Assembly: GCF_007992435.1 (NCBI RefSeq)
Contig: NZ_BKAG01000028.1
Coordinates: 1-64,000, forward strand
Length of the DNA stretch: 64,000 nt
Source of the DNA: Prosthecobacter gellanilyticus
GTDB taxonomy: Bacteria > Verrucomicrobiota > Verrucomicrobiia > Verrucomicrobiales > Verrucomicrobiaceae
Reading direction: 5' to 3'
The translations under genes and the position numbers were made by a program. This document shows positions 45,801 to 54,558 of the stretch, in pieces (the stretch's first letter is position 1; the number at the start of each line of letters is the position of its first letter). Below the pieces are notes generated by a model. It ran no database searches. It was given only the letters and a program-made list of their open reading frames with translations, and had not been told where the DNA came from.

Positions 45801-46417
45801 CAGGCACCCTGGCAGATGGCACGAAGTTCACTGCTTCCAGCGTCCTCTGGGCAAACCTCAGTCTGCCTCTCTACGTCGAGCTCTATGCAAAGGCAGGCTC
45901 CTTCGGCGGCACCATCACCTTCAATGACCTGCTGCCAGCCTCTGACTTCAGCGGCACCAACCTCTTCTGGTTCCGCCCCTACCAGAACTTGCAGCACTAC
46001 CCGTATGGCTGGCCTGAAGGTCTCGCCACCGTGCTGAATGGCGCGAAGTATGTCGTCGGCGCCACCAGCTCCCTCGGCACTCTGCCTCCGGCCAATGCGG
46101 ATCTGGGCAATGCAGCGCTCGAGTTCACCGACGGCCTGCTTTCTGAAGACGTGACAAAGGCCGTGAACGTGGATGTGAAGGACAAGGCCACAAACGCACC
46201 CGTCGCTGACAAGAGCTTCTCCCTCAGCATCACACAGGCCAGCGGTCTCTTCAGCGGCAAGTTCACCCACACCGACGGCACCCAGCCCGCCTTCTCCGGC
46301 GTGGTCTACCAAAAAGGATCGCAACGCGGCGGCTACGGCCACTTCCTGAGCAGCACGCCGAAAGTCCGCGATGGCACCGGCGAGGCAGGCGCCGTCACCC
46401 TCAGCCCGCGCCAGTAA
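42875..46417 (+). CDS. Large secreted Calx-beta repeat protein
   Basis: A 1,180-residue exported protein with a signal peptide at about 1-25. After an N-terminal domain of unknown type (about 30-250) come about four Calx-beta-like repeats (about 255-690), marked by GTDYTAQ/GTHYVA/GTDFTA-type turns. An Ig-like segment near 700-790 follows (APKAGSKVTGNATVNLVGSA). A C-terminal beta-rich region begins with FAPLAGTYKGL. Calx-beta modules bind calcium and serve in adhesion. It begins the long co-directional set that includes the TpsB and TpsA genes, so a surface or biofilm role is likely. The start at 42875 gives the signal peptide. Confidence 0.85.
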   Translation: MILSRTFSRLLSVFTLAGLSIASATTVTTPDNGDVFLGVRASGGQGSGVSLLINLADDTALKNAAAGSTQSLGNFEAALTTAFGANWATRSDVSWGVFGARNLTNPVVYGSRPQSPVGFPATAYAEQDLTQRTSTKNQVVSVTEAYALLDQFSSSANIALQTNSLNSGSYSFQVGAAGTTDFGSLSQWTTIEGDFSAGVSGTVLDFFLYGGTPSLPATSRLGSFEISSTGAVSFTRALPAGVAGIKFAAAAFHADEDDGHVTLTFRRTDDVSAAVSATFSTVNDSALAGTDYTAQSNVTVSFAINEFEKTVQVPVQDRAGISASRSFNVTLANASSGAQLVSPSSATVTINDTDSEVQFTSATASLRALNVLNQENTVELTVNRLGNLTEAATVNASIGVSSTLSNGTHFTFTSPTQIEFIAGDNSETIEIPLSSIPANVLPGTIVVTLGSPTGTSLGTIASSTVTVLPNSGEIAFSSATFTANAVTAANVPNVATVTLTRTNGTVGSASVNVASTGGTLTSGTHYVALADPTTVTFADGVSSASFDIQLNAISAGLIASGASIDLALSSPTNSATIGTQATATLTITGTPGSISISAASYNVREEIGTFQLPLVRTGGTTGAVSVTVSTTAGTATAGTDFTAITNQVVTFAEGVSTVNVPVTILNTVANEPNELFTVTISGASAVGTTSATLRILDADAAAPTLTLTAPKAGSKVTGNATVNLVGSAKDNKELASIQLQFNGAAAVNVPFTLDAKGVPSFTFPVTAQRGTNIAVLRAYDFRGNASAAVSVNFIFDDPFAPLAGTYKGLARPSETTVPSHSNNGLVDIAVTAAGSFSGKLTIDGLVLPFSGVIGNNGIARIGASGVDKFRVERPNKPAFEISFALDLSSTPGVKRITGTVTEYRRATLVGTSSLTAERAGFGKTASVPANYTGNKGAYTFVVPVQPQSSAFNAQDYPQGDGVGTATVKADGSVTLAGTLADGTKFTASSVLWANLSLPLYVELYAKAGSFGGTITFNDLLPASDFSGTNLFWFRPYQNLQHYPYGWPEGLATVLNGAKYVVGATSSLGTLPPANADLGNAALEFTDGLLSEDVTKAVNVDVKDKATNAPVADKSFSLSITQASGLFSGKFTHTDGTQPAFSGVVYQKGSQRGGYGHFLSSTPKVRDGTGEAGAVTLSPRQ

Positions 46418-46467
46418 GCCACACCCCGCACTCTCAAACCCGACACTCTTCAAGCTAACCAACGATC

Positions 46468-47877
46468 ATGAAATCGCTCAAAACACTCGCGCTCAGCGCC
46501 CTGGTGCTCTCCGGAGCCTCGCTGGCCTCCGCCCAGACCGTCGTCCGCATCGTCGCCTCAAACGGTGACCGCACCGCCACTCAGACGGCCATCTCCAACC
46601 TCCTGGATGCAGGCTGGAAATTCCAGGGCATCAGTGGCAACGCCACCTCCGCGAACCTCTCCGTGGCCACGGGTGCAAACTTCGGCGCATGGAATGGCAC
46701 CTATGCAGGCGGCCAGATCATCATCAAAGTGAGCTTTTCCGGCGCACTGGCCGGCATCGCCGCTGTCGCGGGAAACCTGGATCAGCGCTTCGTTTCCACG
46801 GACGGCACCGGCACCGGCACCGTTCCAAATCCGCTCACCAGCACAAACCAGTCGGATTATGAAGTGGCCAAGGCAGACTTCGGTTTCTCCACGAACTTCC
46901 AGTCCACCTCGCCGTTCAGCGGCACCTTCCAGGGCGTGACTTACAGCACGGTCACTGAGGAGATCGTCGGTGTCTCGCCTCTCGGTTTCTATGCCAGCCC
47001 TGGATACCCCGGTTCGCCGGTGAATCCGCACGGCGCAGGTTATGAATCCGGCACCTACAAGCCGAACATCACCACACAGCTCGCTTACCTGCTTTACAAC
47101 ACCGGCTCCGTCTCGCTGGCTCAGCTGACGGGAGACTACACCGTCGGGGTTGGTGATCCCACGGACCATCGTCTGCATCGCGTTTACGCCATCGGCCGTA
47201 ACACGGATGCCGGCCAGCGCTTTGGTGCCTACACGGAGGTCGGCCTGGGCACGACAACGAACGTGACCGTTTGGTTCCCCACCGTTTCCGGCGCCACCAC
47301 GGCCAGCGGCATCACTTATGGCGGCACCGTCACCTCGCATCAGCTCTGGCCGGTGAACCAGCAGCCGGGCACCTTCGCCGTGCCTCTCGGTGGTGGTGGT
47401 TATAACTCAGGTGCAAACCTCGCCGCAGCTTTGACAGTCGCTCTCACGGAGCCTGCCTACAAGGGCAACTACCTCGACGAAAACAACCAGCCCCAGCAGC
47501 TGTTTCCGACCGCGCAAGGCGGCTACTACATCGGTTATCTGACCCCCGGTGATGCCAACAACCGCGTGCTCGGTCAGAGCAACGTGGTTCCTGCTGCCAG
47601 CCGCGGCGTGTCACTGCGCTACAATGGCGTGGAACTGACTGACGCGAACGTGCGCAACGGCACCTACACCGCCTGGCTTTACAACCGCATCCTCAAGCCA
47701 CAGACCGGCCTCACCGGCACGAAGCTCACCTTTGCCAACGCGCTGCGTGACCGCATCCGCGACTTTGACGCCCCCTCCGGCGGCGGCCTCTTCAATGATG
47801 CCAGCTTCCTCGTCCGCCGCTTCACCGATGGCGGCATCGTGACACCGAAACCCGCATCCTTGGTTCCGGCTCCCTGA
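46468..47877 (+). CDS. Secreted protein with a PBP-like C-terminal motif, unknown function
   Basis: A 469-residue exported protein with a signal peptide at about 1-22 (ASAQ). No family is recognised with confidence. Its opening (TVVRIVASNGDRTATQTAIS) and a C-terminal stretch (GVELTDANVRNGTYTAWLYN) recall PstS-like periplasmic binding proteins, where a similar ANVRNGTY element closes the substrate-binding fold. It could be a diverged binding protein or a surface protein with that fold. It lies 50 bp after the Calx-beta gene and 122 bp before the TpsB gene. Confidence 0.72.
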   Translation: MKSLKTLALSALVLSGASLASAQTVVRIVASNGDRTATQTAISNLLDAGWKFQGISGNATSANLSVATGANFGAWNGTYAGGQIIIKVSFSGALAGIAAVAGNLDQRFVSTDGTGTGTVPNPLTSTNQSDYEVAKADFGFSTNFQSTSPFSGTFQGVTYSTVTEEIVGVSPLGFYASPGYPGSPVNPHGAGYESGTYKPNITTQLAYLLYNTGSVSLAQLTGDYTVGVGDPTDHRLHRVYAIGRNTDAGQRFGAYTEVGLGTTTNVTVWFPTVSGATTASGITYGGTVTSHQLWPVNQQPGTFAVPLGGGGYNSGANLAAALTVALTEPAYKGNYLDENNQPQQLFPTAQGGYYIGYLTPGDANNRVLGQSNVVPAASRGVSLRYNGVELTDANVRNGTYTAWLYNRILKPQTGLTGTKLTFANALRDRIRDFDAPSGGGLFNDASFLVRRFTDGGIVTPKPASLVPAP

Positions 47878-47999
47878 TCCTTTTCCGTCAGCGACCAACA
47901 ACCATCCCGCGTGAGTGCCGTGACTGCGCTCATGCGGGATCCCCCCTCCCTCCTGCTCCCGTCACATCAGCTCCAGATCATGACCGCACGTGCGGAGTG

Positions 48000-49622
48000 A
48001 TGTTTGCCGTGAAACTTCCTCTTCCATCTCCGAATCGCTTCCCGCGCCTGCTCCAGCAACTCCCGGCTCTCGCCGCAGGACTCTGGATGACCAGCGCGGG
48101 TTTTGCGCAATCTCAGGAGGCTGCTGCAAGTGAGCATGCGCCCGGCATGTACATCACCGAATATCGCGTGCTCGGCGCCAAAAAGCTCGACCGTCGCAGC
48201 GTGGAGAAAGCGGTCTATCCATTCCTCGGTCCAGAGCGCACTCCGGAAGATGTGGACGCTGCCCGCGCCGCTTTGGAGAAGGCTTACAAGGATGCAGGCT
48301 ACTCCACCGTCAGCGTGCTGATTCCGCAGCAGAAGGTCAAAAAGGGCGTCGTGTTACTGCAGGTCTCAGAGATCACCGTCGGCCGTCTGCGCGTGCATGG
48401 CTCGCGCTACCATGACATCGAGCGCCTCAAACAGAAAGCCCCTTCCATGGCGGAGGGCGTTGTGCCTAACTTTAATGATGTCAATCGTGACATCATCGCC
48501 CTGAACAAGCACGCAGGACTGCGTGTCACCCCATCACTGCGCGCCGGAGTCATCCCTGGCACGGTGGACATCGATCTGAGTGTCGAGGATGAACTGCCGC
48601 TGAAAGGCAGTCTTGAGGTGAACAACCGCTACAACGCCAACACCACGCCCTGGCGTGTCAGCGGCAGCCTCAGCTACAGCAATCTCTGGCAGCTCGGTCA
48701 CACCATCGGCGGCAGCTTTCAGATCGCGCCGGAGCGTCTGGAAGACGCGCGTGTCTATTCAGCCTACTACCTGGCACCGCTCACTGGTCCTTGGAGCCTT
48801 CTGCTGCAAGGCACGAAGCAGGACAGTGACGTCTCCACACTTGGCGGAGCCGCCGTCGTGGGGCGTGGTGAGATCATCGGCCTGCGTCTGCGCGCCACAC
48901 TGCCGGAGAAGGACGGCCTGTATCACAGCATCAGCTTCGGCCTGGATCGCAAAAGCTTCGAGCAGGATCTCATCGTCGCAGGCCAGGCCATCTCCAGCCC
49001 GGTCACCTATTATCCGCTCAGCCTCGACTACAGCGCCACCTGGCTGGAGAAGACTCACAGCACAGATCTGAGCGCGAGCGTGGTGCTGCAGATCCCGCGC
49101 TTTGGCACTGAGAGCGAGCAGTTCAACACCAGCCGCTTCAATGCGAACGACGGCTTCAGCTACTTCCGTGGTGATCTCTCCCACACACACGATCTTCCCG
49201 GCGGCCTCGAAGCCTTCGCCAAGATCCAGGGCCAGCTCAGCTCCGGCCCGCTCATCAACAACGAACAGCTCGCGGGCGGCGGCCTGACCACCGTTCGCGG
49301 CTATTTGGAATCTACTTCGTTAGGTGACAACGGCGCCTTTGCCACGCTGGAGCTGCGCAGTCCCTCGCTGCTGAAGTCGGGTGATGAGGGCAAGAGCGAA
49401 TGGCGCTTCCACATCTTCGCGGATGCTGGCTATCTGAATATCGACTCACCACTGCCTGAGCAGGACGCAAACTTCACCCTGGCCAGTGTGGGCGCGGGCA
49501 CGCGCTTCCGCATTTTGAATCACCTCAGCGGCTCCCTGGATGCCGGTCTGCCTCTTATTCAGCAAGGCGTCACGGACGTCGGCGAGCTGCTCATCAGCGT
49601 GCGCTTCATGGCTGATTTTTGA
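48000..49622 (+). CDS. TpsB outer-membrane transporter (ShlB/FhaC/HecB family)
   Basis: A 540-residue Omp85-superfamily transporter for two-partner secretion. A signal peptide covers about 1-36. A POTRA_2 domain lies at about 50-125 (ITEYRVLGAKKLDRRSVEKA) and a second POTRA-like part at about 127-195. The 16-strand barrel follows, with the family motif TTVRGYLES in the loop that lines the pore. It ends in FMADF, with the C-terminal aromatic of BAM substrates. The start is the ATG at 48000, although a GTG at 47997 is possible. The cognate TpsA gene lies about 6.5 kb downstream in the same operon, with six genes between. Confidence 0.93.
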   Translation: MFAVKLPLPSPNRFPRLLQQLPALAAGLWMTSAGFAQSQEAAASEHAPGMYITEYRVLGAKKLDRRSVEKAVYPFLGPERTPEDVDAARAALEKAYKDAGYSTVSVLIPQQKVKKGVVLLQVSEITVGRLRVHGSRYHDIERLKQKAPSMAEGVVPNFNDVNRDIIALNKHAGLRVTPSLRAGVIPGTVDIDLSVEDELPLKGSLEVNNRYNANTTPWRVSGSLSYSNLWQLGHTIGGSFQIAPERLEDARVYSAYYLAPLTGPWSLLLQGTKQDSDVSTLGGAAVVGRGEIIGLRLRATLPEKDGLYHSISFGLDRKSFEQDLIVAGQAISSPVTYYPLSLDYSATWLEKTHSTDLSASVVLQIPRFGTESEQFNTSRFNANDGFSYFRGDLSHTHDLPGGLEAFAKIQGQLSSGPLINNEQLAGGGLTTVRGYLESTSLGDNGAFATLELRSPSLLKSGDEGKSEWRFHIFADAGYLNIDSPLPEQDANFTLASVGAGTRFRILNHLSGSLDAGLPLIQQGVTDVGELLISVRFMADF

Positions 49623-49643
49623 TTCCCCTTCCCTCCCTCTCCC

Positions 49644-51467
49644 ATGACTCGTCTCTTCATCGCCTTCCTGCTTCTGCTCACCACAGGTGCTCATGCCGCC
49701 ACCTGGTGGAATCCGAAGTGGCCCATCCGCAAGCAGCTCACCGTGGACACCACGGATGCAGGATCAAAGATCACGGACAGCATCAGCAACGCGGCCGTGC
49801 TGGTACGTCTGCATGATGGTAATTTCCAGTTCCTGTCCGCACGCGAGGATGGCAGCGATATCCGCTTCATCGCCGCTGATGACAAAACCGAGCTCAGCTA
49901 TCACATCGAGAAATTCGACGGCCTGCTCAATGAGGCTTACGTGTGGGTGAAGCTGCCTGAGGTAAAGGCCTCTGCACAAACGACCTTCTGGCTCTACTAC
50001 GGCAATGTCGAGGAAGCAGTGAAGAAGGAAGATGCCAAAGGCACCTATGATGCTGACACCACGCTCGTCTATCACTTCGCTGAAAGCTCCGGCCCGCCGC
50101 TCGACAGCACAGGACATGGTCTGAAGGCGGAAACCGCTGGTGTGACCGTGGGTGGTGCGCTCATCGGCAGCGCCGTGCGCCTCACCGGCCAGTCCCCCGT
50201 GACCATTCCAGCTTCGCCTGAGCTGGATCTGGCAGCGGGTTCTTCTTTCACCTTCTCCACCTGGTTCAAGCCTCTCGCTCTGCAACCCGACGCGGCGATC
50301 TTTGCCAAGCGCGAGGGAAACAACGCACTCGTGATCGGTGACAACAACGGCGTGCCCTATGTCGAAGTCGTCAATGGCGGCAGCGCTCAGCGCAGCACAG
50401 CAGGCGCCCCGATCACCGTCAATGTCTGGCGCCATCTCGCTGTCGTCGCCAATGCAGGCACGATCACTCTATATCTCGATGGCAAGTCCTACGGCACGCT
50501 CAGCGCCGCGTTGCCTGCGGTGAAAGGCGCCACCTTGCTGGGCAAGGACGCAGGAAACAACGCAGGCTTCTCGGGTGAGCTGGATGAGCTGCAGATCGCC
50601 AGGTCCGCGCGCTCTGCTGCCTGGATCAGCCTGAATGCCGTCAATCAAGGCACCTCCAATGAAGCGCAGAAGCTGCTCGTCGCAGGCAACGACGAGTCCA
50701 GTGATGCGGAGCACAGCGAGCTCGCCGAGCACTTGTCTCTCTTCGCAAACATTTCGAAATCGCTCACCTTTGACGGCTGGATCGTCATCGCGCTTTGCAC
50801 CATCCTGGCCGTTATCGGCTGGTTCATCGCCATCGGAAAGCTGCTGTATCTGAACAAGATCAGCAAGGCTTCCAAAGTCTTCCTCGAGCTCTGGGCCAAG
50901 CTTTCCACAGAGATCACCGCGCTCGATCATGCGGATGAGAAGAGCATCAAGACCCTGGGCGGTGTGGCCACCGGCGCGAAGGTGAAGGTCATGCGCCATT
51001 CGCCGCTGTTTCATCTCTACCACATCGGCTCCCAGGAGATCCAGAAGCGCATTGATGCCGCCGCGCCTAACCAATTTGGCGGACTCTCCGGTCGATCCAT
51101 CCAGGCCATCCGTGCCACGCTGGACGGCGGCCAGGTGCGTGAGGTGCAGAAGCTGAACGGCAAGCTCGTCTTCCTCACCATCGGCATTGCCGGCGGTCCT
51201 TACCTCGGCCTGCTCGGCACTGTCATCGGGGTGATGATCACCTTCGCTGTGATCGCGCAGAGCGGCGAGGTGGACATCAACTCCATCGCTCCAGGTATCG
51301 CTGGCGCGCTGCTTGCCACCGTGGCCGGCCTCGCAGTCGCCATCCCGGCGCTGTTTGCCTACAGCTACCTCAGCAGCCGCATCAAGGAGGCCGTGAGCTC
51401 CATGCACATCTTCATCGACGAGTTCATCACGCGCATCGCCGAGGCCTATCCCACCGCTAACGAATAA
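49644..51467 (+). CDS. DUF2341-LamG-ExbB fusion (proton channel subunit)
   Basis: A 607-residue inner-membrane protein. A signal peptide (about 1-19) leads into a periplasmic DUF2341 domain (about 20-125, WWNPKWPIRKQLTV; FWLYYGN). A LamG/concanavalin domain follows at about 145-330 (SFTFSTWFKP; GELDELQIARSAR). The MotA/TolQ/ExbB part has TM1 at about 378-402 and TM2-TM3 at about 508-578 (GGPYLGLLGTVIGVMITF; ALLATVAGLAVAIPALF). Classical ExbB lacks such a periplasmic part. It is followed by ExbD after 6 bp and TonB after another 8 bp, so it is the channel of a TonB motor with a built-in glycan- or protein-binding head. Confidence 0.92.
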   Translation: MTRLFIAFLLLLTTGAHAATWWNPKWPIRKQLTVDTTDAGSKITDSISNAAVLVRLHDGNFQFLSAREDGSDIRFIAADDKTELSYHIEKFDGLLNEAYVWVKLPEVKASAQTTFWLYYGNVEEAVKKEDAKGTYDADTTLVYHFAESSGPPLDSTGHGLKAETAGVTVGGALIGSAVRLTGQSPVTIPASPELDLAAGSSFTFSTWFKPLALQPDAAIFAKREGNNALVIGDNNGVPYVEVVNGGSAQRSTAGAPITVNVWRHLAVVANAGTITLYLDGKSYGTLSAALPAVKGATLLGKDAGNNAGFSGELDELQIARSARSAAWISLNAVNQGTSNEAQKLLVAGNDESSDAEHSELAEHLSLFANISKSLTFDGWIVIALCTILAVIGWFIAIGKLLYLNKISKASKVFLELWAKLSTEITALDHADEKSIKTLGGVATGAKVKVMRHSPLFHLYHIGSQEIQKRIDAAAPNQFGGLSGRSIQAIRATLDGGQVREVQKLNGKLVFLTIGIAGGPYLGLLGTVIGVMITFAVIAQSGEVDINSIAPGIAGALLATVAGLAVAIPALFAYSYLSSRIKEAVSSMHIFIDEFITRIAEAYPTANE

Positions 51468-51473
51468 TCTGTC

Positions 51474-51872
51474 ATGAATGCCGACGAGAAAAGCTACGAT
51501 GACATCAACGTCACGCCCATGGTGGACCTCTACCTGGTGCTGCTGCTGATTTTCATCATCATGACCACCGCAGGTGTGCAGGGCATCAAGGTGAACCTGC
51601 CCAAGGGCAGTGCCTCCACGCCTCCGCTGAACGCCCCGAAAACACAGGCCATCACGGTCAACAATGAGGGCAAAGCCTTCCTCAACACCATCCCGGTCAC
51701 GCTTCAGGAACTCGAGCAGAAACTCGAAGCTCTGAAAGCCGCCAATCCGGAACTGCCCGTCGTCGTCCGTGGTGACAGCACCACGCAATACCAGAGCATC
51801 ATGGAGGTCCTGAACCTCGTCGGCCGCCTCGGCATCACGCAGGTCGGCCTGGCCACGCAACCCGCGAAATAA
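51474..51872 (+). CDS. exbD: ExbD/TolR-type biopolymer transport protein
   Basis: A 132-residue inner-membrane protein: a short cytoplasmic N-terminus (DDINVTPMVD), one transmembrane helix at about 19-34 with the proton-carrying Asp18 at its start, and a periplasmic ExbD domain (about 45-128). It pairs with the ExbB fusion encoded just before it to couple proton flow to TonB. Confidence 0.95.
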   Translation: MNADEKSYDDINVTPMVDLYLVLLLIFIIMTTAGVQGIKVNLPKGSASTPPLNAPKTQAITVNNEGKAFLNTIPVTLQELEQKLEALKAANPELPVVVRGDSTTQYQSIMEVLNLVGRLGITQVGLATQPAK

Positions 51873-51880
51873 ACACGAAC

Positions 51881-52621
51881 ATGAGTGACTTCGATTTCAA
51901 TGACGAAGATGAGGATGAGCGCACGTTCTTCCAGCGCTACCGCTGGATCATCCTGGTGGGCACCGTTGTGCTCGGTGGCACGGGCTTCTTTGTGCCCAGC
52001 CTCTTCTCCAAGAGTTCATCGGCTCCCAAGCGGCAGAACATGGACATCGTGCGCATTTCTCTGCCACCACCTCCTCCCCCGCCGCCGCCACCACCACCTC
52101 CGCCCAAGCAGGAGCCGCCGCCTGAGGAAAAGGTGGAGGAAAAAATGATCGAGCAGGAACCCATCCAGGAGAATGAACCCAAGCCCGAGGAAGCACCGCC
52201 GGATGAGCCTCCAGCCGCGCCGGACCTCTCCACTGGCATCACTGGCAATGGACCGCCTGACGGCTTCGGCCTCGGCGGCCCGGGCGGTGGCGGCCGTGGT
52301 GGCAATGGCCTCGGCGGCAGCGGTCGTGGGACTGGTGGCAGCAAGTTCGGCTGGTATGCCGCGCAGGTGAAAAACCGCATCGAGTCTGCTCTGCGCAACA
52401 ACCGCGCGACCAGTCACGCGGCCACGCGCCTGGAAGTGCGCATCTGGCCGGACGACACTGGCCGCATCACTCGTGCGCGTCTCATGCGCAGCACCGGAGA
52501 TGCCGCGCTGGACCGCGCCATCGAGGCCGACGTGCTCACCGGCCTCCGCCTGGATGAGGCGCCACCGGCCGACATGCCCAGCCCCATCACCCTGCGCATC
52601 ACCGCGCGCCGGCCTAACTGA
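51881..52621 (+). CDS. TonB-family energy transducer
   Basis: A 246-residue protein: a cytoplasmic N-terminus rich in Asp/Glu (about 1-14), one membrane anchor (about 22-40), a run of 14 prolines (62-75), a Pro/Glu-rich spacer (to about 115), a Gly-rich linker (about 120-155) and a TonB C-terminal domain (about 158-246, WYAAQVKNRIESALRNN; RSTGDAALDRAIEAD). It should link the ExbBD motor to an outer-membrane partner. No TonB-dependent receptor lies in the window; the outer-membrane candidates in the operon are the TpsB and the porin. Confidence 0.92.
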   Translation: MSDFDFNDEDEDERTFFQRYRWIILVGTVVLGGTGFFVPSLFSKSSSAPKRQNMDIVRISLPPPPPPPPPPPPPPKQEPPPEEKVEEKMIEQEPIQENEPKPEEAPPDEPPAAPDLSTGITGNGPPDGFGLGGPGGGGRGGNGLGGSGRGTGGSKFGWYAAQVKNRIESALRNNRATSHAATRLEVRIWPDDTGRITRARLMRSTGDAALDRAIEADVLTGLRLDEAPPADMPSPITLRITARRPN

Positions 52622-52636
52622 TTTTACTTTTCCGTC

Positions 52637-54556
52637 ATGCGAAACTCCCCCCGCTTTCTGACCACGGCCTTTGTGCTCGCCATGGCAGCTACCTCCGCCC
52701 GAGGCGCTGAAAATGCACCCGCACCAGCTCCTCCGGCCCCATTTGCGCCGAAGGCTCCCGCACCTGTGCCGGGCCAGGCCACGGATACGCCGCCTTCGAT
52801 CGAGGAACTGCTGCCGCTGCCCGTGGAAGATCCCGCCCCTGCGGAGGCTGCCAAGCAGGCCGCAACCACGCTGACTCCCACGGCCCAGCCACGTGTGCAG
52901 CTGTCTGAAACCTTCGCCATCAATCTGGTGAACCGACTGGTCGAACGCGGTGTGCTGACCCAGGCAGATGCCGCGGAGATGATCGCCATGGCCAAGCAGG
53001 ATGCCGAGATCGCCCAGCAGGAACGCGAGCAGCTCTTCACCGCCGCTCAAGTCTCTGCTGAGGCACCACCTGCCTCCGATGACGAGGTGCGTGTGACTTA
53101 CATCCCTGAAACGGTGAAGGATGAGATGCGCAGTCAGATCAAAGATGAGCTTTTGAAAGAAGCGAAGGAGAACAAGCTGCTCGCACCCCAGTACCAGCTC
53201 CCGGAATGGGTCGCGAACTTCCATCCGCATGCGGATCTGCGCATTCGCTACGAATACATTGGCTTCCCTGAAGGCAATGACACCACGGGCGCCTTCCCGA
53301 ACTTCAACGTCATCAATACCGGGCCTGCCTTTGATGCGTCGGGCGTGTTGTTCTCCCCGCAATACAACACGAACGAAGACCGCCAGCGCGCGCGCTTCCG
53401 CCTTCGCTTCGGTGCCGAGCTCGATCTCGCGGACAAGTTCACCATGGGCATCCGTCTCGGCACAGGTGACTCCAACTCGCCCGTCTCCGGCAACCAGAGC
53501 TTTGGGGGCACCAACCTTGGCCAGGGCGGCAACTTCTCTCAGCAAGGTGGCAACTTCTCCAAGTATGCCATCTGGCTGGATCGCGCCTTCCTGAAATGGG
53601 AACCGGTGGACAGCATCGCCCTGACGATCGGCCGCTTTGACAATCCCTTCTTCTCCACCACCGCCATCTACTCCGACGACCTCGGCTTCGATGGCTTGGT
53701 GCTGCAGGTGAAGCACGAAGTCTCGGATGGCGTCGAGCCCTTCCTCACCATCGGCTCCTTCCCGGTCTTCAATACGGACCTGCAATTTGCCTCGAACCAG
53801 CCGGCGAAGTTCGAAAGCCGTGACAAGTGGCTGAACGCAGGGCAGGTCGGCGTGAACTGGAAGATCAACAAGGACTGGAACCTCAAGATCGCCACCGCCT
53901 GGTATGACTTCCGTAACGTCGAGGGCGAGTTCTCCACGCCCTTCGTGCCGCGCAATGCGGAAGATCCCGGCGACACGGACCACACGCGCCCCAGCTTTGC
54001 CCAGAAAGGCAATACCTACTTCCCCATCCGCCGCATCCTGGACGATGTCTCCAACGGCTTTGGGGCGACGAACCAATTTCAATACTACGGCCTGGCCACC
54101 CCCTTCCGTGTTCAGTCCATCACCGGACGTCTGGACTACAATGGCTATGAGCCGCTGCAGGTCTCCCTGGTCGCCGAGTATCTGAAAAACCACGCCTTTG
54201 ACGCGGAGAAGATCAACAAGATCGCGGTGAACAACCGTGGCAGCAACGGCGACTTCGAAGGGGGCGACACGGCCTACTACGCCAATCTGCGCGTCGGCAA
54301 GCCAACCATGGTGAAGAAGGGCGACTGGTATGCCTACCTGGGATATCGGCACGTCGAGTCTGATGCCGTGGTGGATGGCTTCAACGATCAGGACTTCGGC
54401 GGCGGCGGCACGAACGTGAAGGGATACACCCTCGGGGCGGCCATTGCGCTCTCACCCAAGGTGTCCCTGGCCTTCCGCTACATGAATGCCGACCAGATCG
54501 CGGGACCGCAGTATCGCTCAAACATCTTCCAGCTCGACCTCAGCGCCAAGTTCTGA
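52637..54556 (+). CDS. Putative porin (Porin_11-like) with periplasmic coiled region
   Basis: A 639-residue outer-membrane protein with a signal peptide at about 1-23. A Pro/Ala-rich linker (about 25-80) is followed by an amphipathic helical part (about 85-180, FAINLVNRLVERGVLTQADAA then a charged coiled coil), a layout of SLH-like or anchor-type porins. The barrel covers about 190-639 (HADLRIRYEYIGFP; FTMGIRLGTGDSNSPVSG; YLGYRHVESDAVVDGF) and ends in LDLSAKF. It probably forms a diffusion channel and may be the outer-membrane partner of the TonB system. Two bases separate it from the next gene. Confidence 0.85.
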   Translation: MRNSPRFLTTAFVLAMAATSARGAENAPAPAPPAPFAPKAPAPVPGQATDTPPSIEELLPLPVEDPAPAEAAKQAATTLTPTAQPRVQLSETFAINLVNRLVERGVLTQADAAEMIAMAKQDAEIAQQEREQLFTAAQVSAEAPPASDDEVRVTYIPETVKDEMRSQIKDELLKEAKENKLLAPQYQLPEWVANFHPHADLRIRYEYIGFPEGNDTTGAFPNFNVINTGPAFDASGVLFSPQYNTNEDRQRARFRLRFGAELDLADKFTMGIRLGTGDSNSPVSGNQSFGGTNLGQGGNFSQQGGNFSKYAIWLDRAFLKWEPVDSIALTIGRFDNPFFSTTAIYSDDLGFDGLVLQVKHEVSDGVEPFLTIGSFPVFNTDLQFASNQPAKFESRDKWLNAGQVGVNWKINKDWNLKIATAWYDFRNVEGEFSTPFVPRNAEDPGDTDHTRPSFAQKGNTYFPIRRILDDVSNGFGATNQFQYYGLATPFRVQSITGRLDYNGYEPLQVSLVAEYLKNHAFDAEKINKIAVNNRGSNGDFEGGDTAYYANLRVGKPTMVKKGDWYAYLGYRHVESDAVVDGFNDQDFGGGGTNVKGYTLGAAIALSPKVSLAFRYMNADQIAGPQYRSNIFQLDLSAKF

Positions 54557-54558
54557 TC

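Noticed and set aside
52016-54352. Minus-strand open frame of 778 codons
   Set aside because: It is antisense to the TonB and porin genes, which have clear domains; the frame is an effect of third-position GC bias.
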